Shown here: piece by piece, positions 19,874-26,687 of the stretch | Layout: every line of letters starts with the position of its first letter | How positions within the stretch are numbered: position 1 is the stretch's first letter | Source of the DNA: Owenweeksia sp048267305 | GTDB taxonomy: Bacteria > Bacteroidota > Bacteroidia > Flavobacteriales > Schleiferiaceae | Direction: 5' to 3' | Assembly: GCA_048267305.1 (NCBI GenBank) | Contig: JBLWXT010000008.1 | Span: 62,001-126,000, forward strand | DNA length: 64,000 bases | Translations under genes and position numbers: made by a program | Notes under the pieces: generated by a model | What the model saw: the letters and a program-made list of their open reading frames with translations, nothing else | Database searches by the model: none | Told to the model about the DNA's origin: nothing

Positions 19874-20356
19874 TCAATTAGCAGACTTATCATTTTTACC
19901 ACGATACTTTAGCTGCAGGGCCGTAAGCAAGTTGCGCAGGTATTGATCCTGAAAAGGGCGATACTGGTTTTGCTTGTGGTTTCTCAAAAATGCGCTCAGT
20001 TCATGTGGACTTAGCCTTATGTCGATAGACTGAAACAGGTCAAGAATGTCGTCAGTTTTTAAATCCAGAGCAATCTTAATTTTCTTTAGAATGATGTTGT
20101 TGTTCAATATGTCTTCTGGCGCCATTTGCTTACCATCAGTACGTGGGCCACGCATTTCAATTATCCATCCATTTAAAAAAGTAGCTAAACTTTTATCGTT
20201 CAGTTCCCTGAAATCGTCATCAATCTCTTTTTTTAGGAAGTCACTAACATCGGCACGCGTGAGTTCCTGTCCGCCCATCGCAAAAAGGTCTATCATTTGG
20301 GCATCATTATAATCAAAGGTGTAGCGGATGCGCTTAAGAATATCGTTGTTGGTCAT
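19874..20356 (-). CDS. DUF1456 family protein (YehS-like)
   Basis: A cytoplasmic protein of 160 residues made of two homologous DUF1456 repeats. The first starts NNDILKRIRYTFDYNDAQMIDLF, the second NNIILKKIKIALDLKTDDILDLF, each followed by a segment like LTRADVSDFLKKE or LSPHELSAFLRN. This is the layout of E. coli YehS, a broadly conserved protein of unknown role. It lies inside the palindrome-rich region, with clusters on both sides, but its own sequence looks normal and intact. Length and both repeats are complete. Confidence 0.9.
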   Translation of the reverse strand: MTNNDILKRIRYTFDYNDAQMIDLFAMGGQELTRADVSDFLKKEIDDDFRELNDKSLATFLNGWIIEMRGPRTDGKQMAPEDILNNNIILKKIKIALDLKTDDILDLFQSIDIRLSPHELSAFLRNHKQNQYRPFQDQYLRNLLTALQLKYRGKNDKSAN

Positions 20357-20486
20357 GGGAAATGTTTTTAGCGATTGTGATTTTAAGGCTGAGGCAAAGG
20401 TCTTAAAATATGTGGGGGCTCAAGTTTGAAAATTCAGGTCGGGTAATTGGGTGTAAACTGCGGAATTTGTCCGGTGTTAAATATTT

Positions 20487-20750
20487 CGCCCTGGCAGGGC
20501 TGCCTTTTGATCTTATATCTTACTTGTTTTTGTGACATCCCGCTGCACGGGATGTTGTTGGATGTCGCCCCTTTGGGGTTGATTATAATATTGTCAATTT
20601 TGTTTTTACAGAATAAATGAAAAACATATTTTAGGGGAACATTTTTAATGTCTTCTTAGCCCCGAAGGGGGTTAAATATGCCAGCGAGGCGGCAGCGTCT
20701 CTCGCAACTTAGCCAACAAAAGAAGAATAATTCAGCCCTGAAAGGGGGTA
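20487..20750. repeat. Palindromic repeat cluster 2, upstream of the transposase
   Basis: A diverged copy of the composite unit seen downstream at 21341-21988. In order it has GCCCTGGCAGGGC (about 20488), CATCCCGCTGCACGGGATG (20536-20554), a GCCCCTTTGGGG hairpin (about 20567), a conserved spacer containing TTTTTACAGAATAA-like and TTAGGGGAACATTTTTAATG-like stretches, AGCCCCGAAGGGG (20658-20670), a GCGAGGCGGC..CTCGC hairpin (about 20684-20705) and AGCCCTGAAAGGGG (about 20734-20747). The transposase ATG follows 30 bp later. Confidence 0.8.
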
Positions 20751-20779
20751 ATAGAGAAACCACAACTTGAGCACTAATT

Positions 20780-21232
20780 ATGGGGCAATCTCTTGTAAAA
20801 AACTATATCCATATTGTATTTAGTACAAAGCATCGTAAGCCACTAATTCAACCTGCTGTGGAGGCAGAATTATATAGCTATCTCGGTGGTATTTGTAATC
20901 GCCTGGAGTGTCAGGTTTTAAAAGTGGGCGGATATATCGATCATGTACATATACTATGTATGTTGTCAAAGAAAATAACTCTTATCAAATTGTTGGAGGA
21001 GATCAAGTCACATTCATCGAAATGGATAAAGAGTAAAAGGGTAGGTTATCAAAACTTCTACTGGCAGAATGGGTATGGCGCCTTTTCTGTAAACCCCTCG
21101 GAAGTAGAAACTGTGATAAACTACATTTCTAATCAACATGAGCATCATAAAAAGAAGACTTTTAAGGAGGAGTACTTAGCTTTTCTTAAAAAGTACAAAG
21201 TGGATTATGATGACCGCTATGTTTGGGATTGA
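20780..21232 (+). CDS. Y1-type single-strand transposase (IS200-like / RAYT)
   Basis: A 150-residue HUH-superfamily transposase that nicks and rejoins single-stranded DNA at hairpins. The HUH metal site is DHVHIL (His55, His57), and the likely catalytic tyrosine is Tyr115 in VINYISNQHEHHKKK, followed by the conserved Gln119. The C-terminus ends DYDDRYVWD, as in stand-alone IS200-like proteins. There is no TnpB accessory gene. Instead the gene is surrounded on both sides by many copies of short palindromes, the arrangement seen for REP-associated tyrosine transposases. The reading frame is complete with no decay. Activity on the local palindromes is inference; an ordinary IS200-family insertion is the alternative. 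Confidence 0.9.
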   Translation: MGQSLVKNYIHIVFSTKHRKPLIQPAVEAELYSYLGGICNRLECQVLKVGGYIDHVHILCMLSKKITLIKLLEEIKSHSSKWIKSKRVGYQNFYWQNGYGAFSVNPSEVETVINYISNQHEHHKKKTFKEEYLAFLKKYKVDYDDRYVWD

Positions 21233-21340
21233 TAATAGAAAGAAGGGTTATTTGGTTTGGTGGGGGAATTCGGGTAATTCAATTAGTAGAATAGTATTTC
21301 GCCCCTTCGGGGCTTGATTTTGGAATGATCGATTTTTGTT

Positions 21341-21665
21341 TCATCCCGCTGCACGAGATGTTGGTGTATGTCGCCCCTTCGGGGCTGATTATAATGTTGT
21401 CAATTATGTTTTTGTAGAATAATGACAGGCACTTTTTAGGGGAGTATTTTTCATGTTTTCTTAGCCCCGAAGGGGTTTGAATATGCCGGCGAGGCGGCAC
21501 TGCCCCTCGCGTCTATTGCGGTTGTTTAGCAAAGCCCTGAAGGGGCGGTATAATGGCAGCTGCTCCGTACCAAGGTTTTTTCTGGTTCAGTCGATACAGG
21601 GCGGATGATATATTTCGCCCTTGCAGGGCTGCCTTTTGGTTTTTTGTACCCGCCTTGTCTTCTTA
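21341..21665. repeat. Composite repeat unit, tandem copy 1 (~325 bp)
   Basis: Six hairpins in fixed order: (b) CATCCCGCTGCACGAGATG, (c) GCCCCTTCGGGGC at 21373-21385, then a 77-bp AT-rich spacer, (d) AGCCCCGAAGGGGT at 21463-21476, (e) GCGAGG/CCTCGC at 21489-21510, (f) GCCCTGAAGGGGC at 21534-21546, and (g) GCCCTTGCAGGGC at 21617-21629. Copy 2 follows directly and is nearly identical, including the spacers, which indicates a recent duplication. Confidence 0.85.
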
Positions 21666-21988
21666 TCATCCCGCTGCACGAGATGTTGGTGTATTTCGCC
21701 CCTTCGGGGTTGATTACAATATTGTTAATTATGTTTTTGTAGAATAATGACAGGCACTTTTTAGGGGAGTATTTTTCATGTTTTCTTAGCCCCGAAGGGG
21801 TTTGAATATACCAGCGAGGTGGCAATGCCCCTCGCGTCTATTGCGGTTGTTTAGCAAAGCCCTGAAGGGGCGGTATAATGGCAGCTGCTCCGTGCCAAGT
21901 TTTTTTCTGGTTCAGTCGATATAGGGCGGATGATGTATTTCGCCCTGGCAGGGCTGCCTTTTGGTTTTGTACCCGCCTTGTCTTTTTA
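21666..21988. repeat. Composite repeat unit, tandem copy 2 (~323 bp)
   Basis: The same hairpin order as copy 1, with a few substitutions and two small indels. For example, hairpin (e) has GGTGGCAATGCCC in place of GGCGGCACTGCCC, and hairpin (g) reads GCCCTGGCAGGGC. Several differences fall in hairpin loops or are compensated in stems. A truncated third copy begins at 21989. Confidence 0.85.
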
Positions 21989-22194
21989 TCATCCCGCTGC
22001 ACGGGATGTTGGTGTATGTCGCCCCTTCGGGGTTGATGGCGACCAATATTGTGTTTTAATGTTATACTTCTCCCTAAAAGGGTGATGAATAAAAAAATGG
22101 GCATTTAATTCTTGGTCTCCCTGATTATGAAATTTGATAATCTATTGATGAATACTCTTTTAGGTCTTTGATGCAGTTTCCTGCTCAAAAATTG

Positions 22195-22884
22195 TTACTC
22201 AAAAAACTTCGTCCAACTCCCTCTCATCGTTTTCTTTAAATCATTCTGCTCTATAATTTTCAAAAAATCACTTCTTGAAACTTCATAAGCCCCGAGGGAT
22301 GATAGAAAGGGATTGTATACCTGGCAATCAATGAGGCTGAAGTTTAGTTCATTGAGCTTACGGCTGAGGTTGACAAAAGCCACTTTACTGGCATTACTCA
22401 CTTTGCTAAACATGGATTCACCACAAAAAATCTTACCAAGTGATACTCCATACAGGCCACCTACCAACTCATCATTTTGCCAGCACTCTATAGAATGGGC
22501 AAAACCTTCGCGGTATAATTCCATATAGGCTGCTTTCATGTCATCGCTAAGCCAGGTACCATCCTGTCCCGCACGTGGTATTTTCTGGCAATTGTCTATC
22601 ACTTCTGCAAAAGCAGTATCAGCAGTAACAGTAAAAAGATTGCGATTGAGAATATTGCGCAGGCTTTTAGAAACCTTTTCCTGTCCTGGTACTAGCACCA
22701 TTCGCTCCTTAGGACTCCACCATAGTATAGGTTCGTCCTCATTGTACCATGGGAAAATACCTGAGTTGTAAGCTAAAATGAGACGATTAAGGCTAAGGTC
22801 GCCACCGATGGCCACTATGCCATGGTCTTCATAAACTTCCTCGGAAGGAAACCAAAGGCTATTGTCTAGTTGAAATACCGGCAT
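22195..22884 (-). CDS. aat: Leucyl/phenylalanyl-tRNA-protein transferase
   Basis: Aat adds Leu or Phe from aminoacyl-tRNA to proteins with N-terminal Arg or Lys, marking them for ClpS/ClpAP degradation. The 229 residues are of normal length and hold the family's landmarks: LWFPS near the N-terminus, GIVAIGGDLSLNRLILAYNSGIFPWY, WWSPKERMVL, the SIECW and ELVGGLYGV core, and FCGESMFS. Its ATG overlaps the stop of the transporter gene upstream (TGATG), so the two are translationally coupled. The 3' side runs toward repeat cluster 3. Confidence 0.96.
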   Translation of the reverse strand: MPVFQLDNSLWFPSEEVYEDHGIVAIGGDLSLNRLILAYNSGIFPWYNEDEPILWWSPKERMVLVPGQEKVSKSLRNILNRNLFTVTADTAFAEVIDNCQKIPRAGQDGTWLSDDMKAAYMELYREGFAHSIECWQNDELVGGLYGVSLGKIFCGESMFSKVSNASKVAFVNLSRKLNELNFSLIDCQVYNPFLSSLGAYEVSRSDFLKIIEQNDLKKTMRGSWTKFFE

Positions 22885-24269
22885 CAGAACAAAAGTAAAA
22901 CGCTAATAAAAATTATGGAACCAACTATGAGCATTTGTAGTGTATAGGGAAGAATATCCCGGGCTTTAAGACCTGTGATACCCAACAATGGTAATGCCCA
23001 AAAAGGTTGTAGCATATTGGTGATTTGATCGCCATAGGCCAGGGCCATTATGCTTTTAGGTAAACTTACCCCAAGACTATCCGCAGCCTGAATAATTATG
23101 GGCCCTTGCACCGCCCATTGTCCGCCACCGCTGGGTACAAACAGGTTGACCAAACCGGCACTGATAAACGTAAAGATGGGAAAAGTTGTGGGTGTTGAAA
23201 TGGAGATAAAGAACTCGCTCATTAAATCAATCAATCCACTGGCGCGCATAATTCCCATAATCCCGAAGTAAAGTGGAAACTGAATAAGGATGCCGGATGC
23301 CCCGGAAATAGCACTGTTTAGCGCGCGTAGAAAGTTGCTAAACCGTCCATGAAAAAGCAGGCCAAGTCCGAATAAGGTAAAGTTGAGATAATTGAGGTTT
23401 ATAAAACCCAGGCCATTTCTTGCCCGAAAGGGTACACTAACAGCATAGCCCAATATTAGCAGGGCAAAGCCAATACAGAAGGTTCGGCTATAATCCAGTT
23501 TTTCGGCACCTGTAATGTTTTGTGGGATGATGGCATGTGTATGGCTGAAGTTTTTGACGGGAAGTGTCACTGTGCCTTTACTTCGGGTAGCAATGAGGGC
23601 CATTGTCATTGGTAATGCAATGAGCAGAACTATCGAAGCGGTAATGTTCATAGGGCTGAAAATGGTGAGTTCGAAGGGGATGGATGTGGCAAGTGTTTCA
23701 ATTCTTTCTGCCGGGATAATCCCGGCCATAAGCTGAGGTAAATGTCCTTCTTCAACAACCTTGATGGGAGCACTACCGGAAATGCCGCCATGCCAAACCA
23801 TCATGCCGGCATAGCCCGCAGCGCCTAGTAATGGGTAGTTTATGCTTTTTCCTTCGCGGGAGAATTTCTCTGCAGTTTTGCGGGCCAGTATGGCTCCAAA
23901 AATCAAACCTAGTCCCCAGTTGAAGAAACCCATCAACATGGTGAAAAAAGTAACTAAAAAGGCTGCTTTGGCAGGATTGGTACTAAAACTTGTAATACGA
24001 TCAATAGCCTGACTAACAGCAGGTGCCAGGGCGAGTATATGCCCTAAAACCAGTATTAGCATCATTTGTACAGCAAAAGCCAATAATGGTGAATCCCACA
24101 GGCCTGCCTGCCAGAAGTCGAGAAGTTGAAAAATGGTGCTTCTATCTTCTGCAAACTCTCCAAATAGCAAAGCCAGCACCATGGTTAACAAGGTGAGTAA
24201 AACGGCTATTGTAAAAGGGGAGGGTAGTAGAGAGCGAAAGGCTCTTTCAAATTTTTCGGCAAAACTCAT
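22884..24269 (-). CDS. Short-chain fatty acid transporter, AtoE family
   Basis: An integral inner-membrane protein of 461 residues with about a dozen hydrophobic helices, matching the AtoE/TIGR00366 short-chain fatty acid uptake family. Typical stretches are FERAFRSLLPSPFTIAVLLT at the start, GFFNWGLGLIFGAILAR, YAGMMVWHGGISGSAPI, and NLFVPSGGGQWAVQGPI near residue 370. It overlaps aat by one base. No acetoacetate-degradation genes are adjacent, so the substrate (butyrate- or acetoacetate-like) is inferred from the family only. Confidence 0.9.
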   Translation of the reverse strand: MSFAEKFERAFRSLLPSPFTIAVLLTLLTMVLALLFGEFAEDRSTIFQLLDFWQAGLWDSPLLAFAVQMMLILVLGHILALAPAVSQAIDRITSFSTNPAKAAFLVTFFTMLMGFFNWGLGLIFGAILARKTAEKFSREGKSINYPLLGAAGYAGMMVWHGGISGSAPIKVVEEGHLPQLMAGIIPAERIETLATSIPFELTIFSPMNITASIVLLIALPMTMALIATRSKGTVTLPVKNFSHTHAIIPQNITGAEKLDYSRTFCIGFALLILGYAVSVPFRARNGLGFINLNYLNFTLFGLGLLFHGRFSNFLRALNSAISGASGILIQFPLYFGIMGIMRASGLIDLMSEFFISISTPTTFPIFTFISAGLVNLFVPSGGGQWAVQGPIIIQAADSLGVSLPKSIMALAYGDQITNMLQPFWALPLLGITGLKARDILPYTLQMLIVGSIIFISVLLLF

Positions 24270-24320
24270 GGTTGTGATGTTGTGCTGCCGAATTTAGGAT
24301 ATAAACCAGAGAGAAGAACG

Positions 24321-24392
24321 GAGAGCACAGAGAGTTTCGTAAAAGAAAAATGGAATAGTGCTCCTTCTTTCCCGGTGTCTCCCTGTGCTCTC
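24321..24392. repeat. Inverted repeat of a common intergenic element
   Basis: GAGAGCACAGAGAG (24321-24334) is matched by CTCCCTGTGCTCTC (24379-24392) with one mismatch and 44 bp between. Sequences of this 'CTCTGTGCTCTC' type occur as interspersed intergenic repeats in many Bacteroidota. It lies between the AtoE-like and DUF3127 genes. Confidence 0.5.
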
Positions 24393-24410
24393 AGTAGTTA
24401 AAATATTTGT

Positions 24411-24797
24411 TTAAAACGGCAAATCGTCATCCTCATCATCATCGGCTAAAGGAGCCATAGGAGCAGCAGGGGCTGTGGTGCCTGCGTTAAAACTGCCATT
24501 AGAACTTGGGGCAGGAGCGCTGCTACCGGCCTTCTCAATCCTCCATCCATTAATAGAGTTGAAATATTTAATTTCTCCCTGTGGACTTTGCCATTCACGG
24601 CCACGGATGTTTATACCTACGGTTACTTTATCACCTACATTAAAGGCATCCAATAGAGAGGTGCGATCTTGCACAAACTCAATCATAATGTGCTGAGGGT
24701 ACTGTTCTTCAGTAGTTACCACCAACTCGCGTTTGGTGAAAGAGCTGGTTACTTGTTGGGCATCCCCAATTTTTTTGATGCTTCCGCTGATTTCCAT
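24411..24797 (-). CDS. DUF3127 protein with SSB-like acidic tail
   Basis: A 128-residue protein. Residues 1-90 form the DUF3127 domain, which has an OB-fold-like strand pattern (MEISGSIKKIGDAQQV, RELVVTTEEQYPQHIMIEF, NIRGREWQSPQGEIKYF). An Ala/Pro/Ser-rich linker leads to an acidic tip ending DDDEDDDLPF. That tip matches the C-terminus of bacterial SSB, which recruits repair and replication enzymes. The canonical ssb is not in the window. A role at single-stranded DNA is therefore plausible but unproven. Its start lies nine bases past the end of the flavin reductase-like gene, so the two may form one transcript. Confidence 0.88.
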   Translation of the reverse strand: MEISGSIKKIGDAQQVTSSFTKRELVVTTEEQYPQHIMIEFVQDRTSLLDAFNVGDKVTVGINIRGREWQSPQGEIKYFNSINGWRIEKAGSSAPAPSSNGSFNAGTTAPAAPMAPLADDDEDDDLPF

Positions 24798-24806
24798 AAT
24801 TATATT

Positions 24807-25709
24807 TTAAGAACGATTTATTTTATCACTTAATAGGGCCATCCAGGCCTCTTTTACTTTATTTTCATCCAAAAGTTCTTTGGCATATTGATGAAGCTGC
24901 TCGTGTACTTCCAAGCCATTATCCGAGCTTTCAAAGATTTCCTTGATTGTGCGATTTTCACAAAACCCGGCTAACTCCGCATCGGTTGGTAGTTTTTCCA
25001 CATTCCCCAGTTTGCCCAGATCGTTTCCCGTAAGGTAAACGCTTTGGCGGATGCGTTTCGGGATTTGATCTACACCAATACCCAAAGTAGACAGGGGTTT
25101 TTCCACCTCAAAAAGTGCTTCGCCATGGGCACGGCAATACCAGTTGCCACCCATGCGGGCTACAAGGTCAATTTTTTGCTGATCGATGATGCCATTTTCA
25201 TTCAACACCTTTTCGTCAATGTGCATTCTCAGCACTTCGCAAATAATAAGGTTTCCGGCTCCACCATTGGCGCCAAGCGAAACAATATCATTCACCCTGC
25301 ATTCCATTTGCACCGGAGATTCCTTTACTCTGTATGGTTTTACCAAATAAGATTCAATTGGAGTAAGACCAGCTTTGGTAAACTCATTTACACCTTCGCC
25401 ATATTCCGTAGAAGCCAGTGAGGCCTGCTGAACGATGTCAAAGTTTACCACGTTAATTACAACCTCCCTTGTAGCTTCTGCGTTGTGCAGGGTATGCTTG
25501 GTGGTATTATCCCTCACCCTTCGGGCGGGAGAAAAAACAACTATGGGAGGGTTGGAGCTAAAAACGTTGAAGTAGCTGAACGGGCTGAGGTTAGCATTTC
25601 CTTCACTGTCAATAGTGCTGGCAAAGGCTATGGGGCGTGGGCCTACGGCACCTAAAAGGTGGGCATGGGCGGTTTTGCCATCCAGTTTTGTAAGGTCAAA
25701 AGACTTCAT
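24807..25709 (-). CDS. Flavin reductase-like / FMN-binding split-barrel protein
   Basis: About 300 residues; the N-terminal ~200 form a flavin reductase-like domain that binds FMN. Landmarks are GAVGPRPIAFASTIDSEG, NLSPFSYFNVFSSNPPIVVFSP, NVVNFDIVQQASLAS and the ESPVQMECRVN stretch. The C-terminal third (YLTGNDLGKLGNVEKLPT onward) is an extra helical region found in a subset of the family. The start was moved to ATG 25709 (MKSFDLTKL) because the nine upstream codons (MPPYFSTKM) do not resemble the family. Electron donor and natural substrate are unknown. Confidence 0.87.
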   Translation of the reverse strand: MKSFDLTKLDGKTAHAHLLGAVGPRPIAFASTIDSEGNANLSPFSYFNVFSSNPPIVVFSPARRVRDNTTKHTLHNAEATREVVINVVNFDIVQQASLASTEYGEGVNEFTKAGLTPIESYLVKPYRVKESPVQMECRVNDIVSLGANGGAGNLIICEVLRMHIDEKVLNENGIIDQQKIDLVARMGGNWYCRAHGEALFEVEKPLSTLGIGVDQIPKRIRQSVYLTGNDLGKLGNVEKLPTDAELAGFCENRTIKEIFESSDNGLEVHEQLHQYAKELLDENKVKEAWMALLSDKINRS

Positions 25710-25789
25710 CATTTTGGTAGAAAAATAAGGTGGCAAAAGTAGCCAATTGCAATCCCTTGCCCAAGTGAAATAGGCTTCAAATATTTTTC

Positions 25790-25820
25790 TTGCACGAGAA
25801 ATATTTTACTTTTATATTTG
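25790..25820 (+). promoter_or_regulatory. Bacteroidota-type promoter for tRNA-Leu
   Basis: TTG at 25790-25792 and TATATTTG at 25813-25820, 20 bp apart, fit the TTG-N19/20-TAnnTTTG consensus of the Bacteroidota primary sigma factor. Transcription would begin around 25827, about 75 bp before the tRNA. Confidence 0.55.
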
Positions 25821-25901
25821 CCGCCCGAAATGTGAGAGACATCTGAAAAGATTTGATTGCATGAGGGAAGTGGGAAACCACTTTATACCAAAACAGTGCA
25901 C

Positions 25902-25983
25902 GCAGGCGTGGTGGAATTGGTAGACACGCTAGACTTAGGATCTAGTGCCGCGAGGTGTGAGAGTTCGAGTCTCTCCGCCTGTA
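25902..25983 (+). tRNA. tRNA-Leu (anticodon TAG)
   Basis: An 82-nt type II tRNA. The acceptor stem GCAGGCG pairs with CGCCTGT (one G-T) and has discriminator A. The anticodon stem-loop is CTAGA-CTTAGGA-TCTAG with anticodon TAG; a long variable arm (TGCCGCGAGGTGTG region) is as expected for Leu. The T-arm is GAGAGTTCGAGTCTCT. CCA is not encoded. A promoter (25790-25820) and a terminator (25992-26022) flank it. Confidence 0.96.
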
Positions 25984-25991
25984 CTGAGCGA

Positions 25992-26022
25992 AAGCCCTTT
26001 GAGAAATCAGAGGGCTTTTTTT
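25992..26022 (+). terminator. Intrinsic terminator after tRNA-Leu
   Basis: The stem AGCCCT-t-TGA pairs with TCA-g-AGGGCT around a GAAA tetraloop, and a run of T follows. It starts nine bases after the tRNA. Confidence 0.8.
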
Positions 26023-26121
26023 GTGCCCGGAATTATGGTTTGAGTGGATAAGTAGAGACTACAAGCCTGTCCTAATTCAGCCGAAGTGAGTCTACAAGTG
26101 AATGTGGCGCTAAACGCGAGG

Positions 26122-26143
26122 CTGTACTGAACGAAACCCCTTT
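26122..26143 (+). repeat. Degenerate duplicate of the tRNA-Leu 3' end/terminator start
   Basis: Twenty-two bases beginning CTGTACTGA match 25979-26000 (the last acceptor bases of tRNA-Leu plus the first terminator arm) with two mismatches. The rest of 26023-26227 holds no gene. It could be the relic of a second tRNA copy or of an insertion at the tRNA 3' end. Confidence 0.4.
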
Positions 26144-26227
26144 CTGGGCTAAGCCGAGAGAGACTTTCTTGGTGCCATATACTATCTTATTGAGAAATGA
26201 AGATGCGAATAAAGATTATTATAGTTT

Positions 26228-26665
26228 TCATGGATACGTCAACCTCCAATCATTGGCAATTAGATAATTGATGTCCACATCAAACCGTTTTAAGATCAGG
26301 TCTGGCCTTGCATAAAGCGAGTCACATCCAATAAAGCCATCGGCAATCTTAGCGGCACTATCGGCATCATAGACAAGAAACATTCTGGTGCCCATAGGGT
26401 AGTTTGATAATTTGGCCTCCCAATCTACATCGTATGTCCCACCAACATTGTATGGTTTTGTTTCGTTTGGGGAAATTATTAAAGCAATGTCTTTTGTTGA
26501 ACAGGTCAGAAATCTAAAACTGATCGTATCTGGAAAATCTAAAGAACTAAGAAAAAGTATTTTTTGTTAGCTATTGTTAATCATAAAAACCTTGTTCTTA
26601 CTCTCATCGGCTTTACAACCTCCCAAAAGGATTGTTAAAAGCAAAATGGACATTACCTTTTTCAT
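26228..26665 (-). pseudogene. Small lipoprotein gene broken by one in-frame TAA
   Basis: On the minus strand a 146-codon frame runs from ATG 26665 to TGA at 26228 with a single internal TAA at 26567-26569 (codon 33). The start MKKVMSILLLTILLGGC is a textbook lipoprotein signal with the lipobox Cys at residue 17. After the stop the same frame continues with protein-like sequence (SLDFPDTISFRFLTC, PYNVGGTYDVDWEAKL, GTRMFLVYDADSAAK) to a natural stop. The frame is kept on both sides, so a point nonsense mutation or a base-call error explains it better than an indel. No family recognised. Confidence 0.65.
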
Positions 26666-26687
26666 AAAATTGGCTTTAGGATTTAAT

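Larger units (their letters stand above)
21300..22034. repeat. Palindromic repeat cluster 3, downstream of the transposase
   Basis: About 735 bp built almost entirely from hairpins. It begins with GCCCCTTCGGGGC (21301-21313), contains two tandem copies of a ~324-bp composite unit (separate entries), and ends with the first two hairpins of a third copy (21989-22034). No gene is supported here: open frames on the minus strand are paralogous to each other only because they read through the same repeat, and they have no family resemblance. Confidence 0.85.

Noticed and set aside
20780..21232. A complete IS605-type element with TnpB.
   Set aside because: No TnpB-like frame exists on either side; only the Y1 protein and palindromes are present.
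19591..22034. CRISPR array.
   Set aside because: Repeats are not separated by unique spacers of constant length, hairpin types differ, and no cas genes are present.
21279..22104. Three minus-strand open frames (about 21279-21500, 21526-21825, 21838-22104) whose products resemble one another.
   Set aside because: They lie entirely in the palindromic tandem repeat; their similarity is a by-product of the DNA repeat, and the sequences show no domain or signal.
26023..26227. A second tRNA gene after tRNA-Leu.
   Set aside because: Only a 22-base echo of the 3' end remains; no cloverleaf can be folded.
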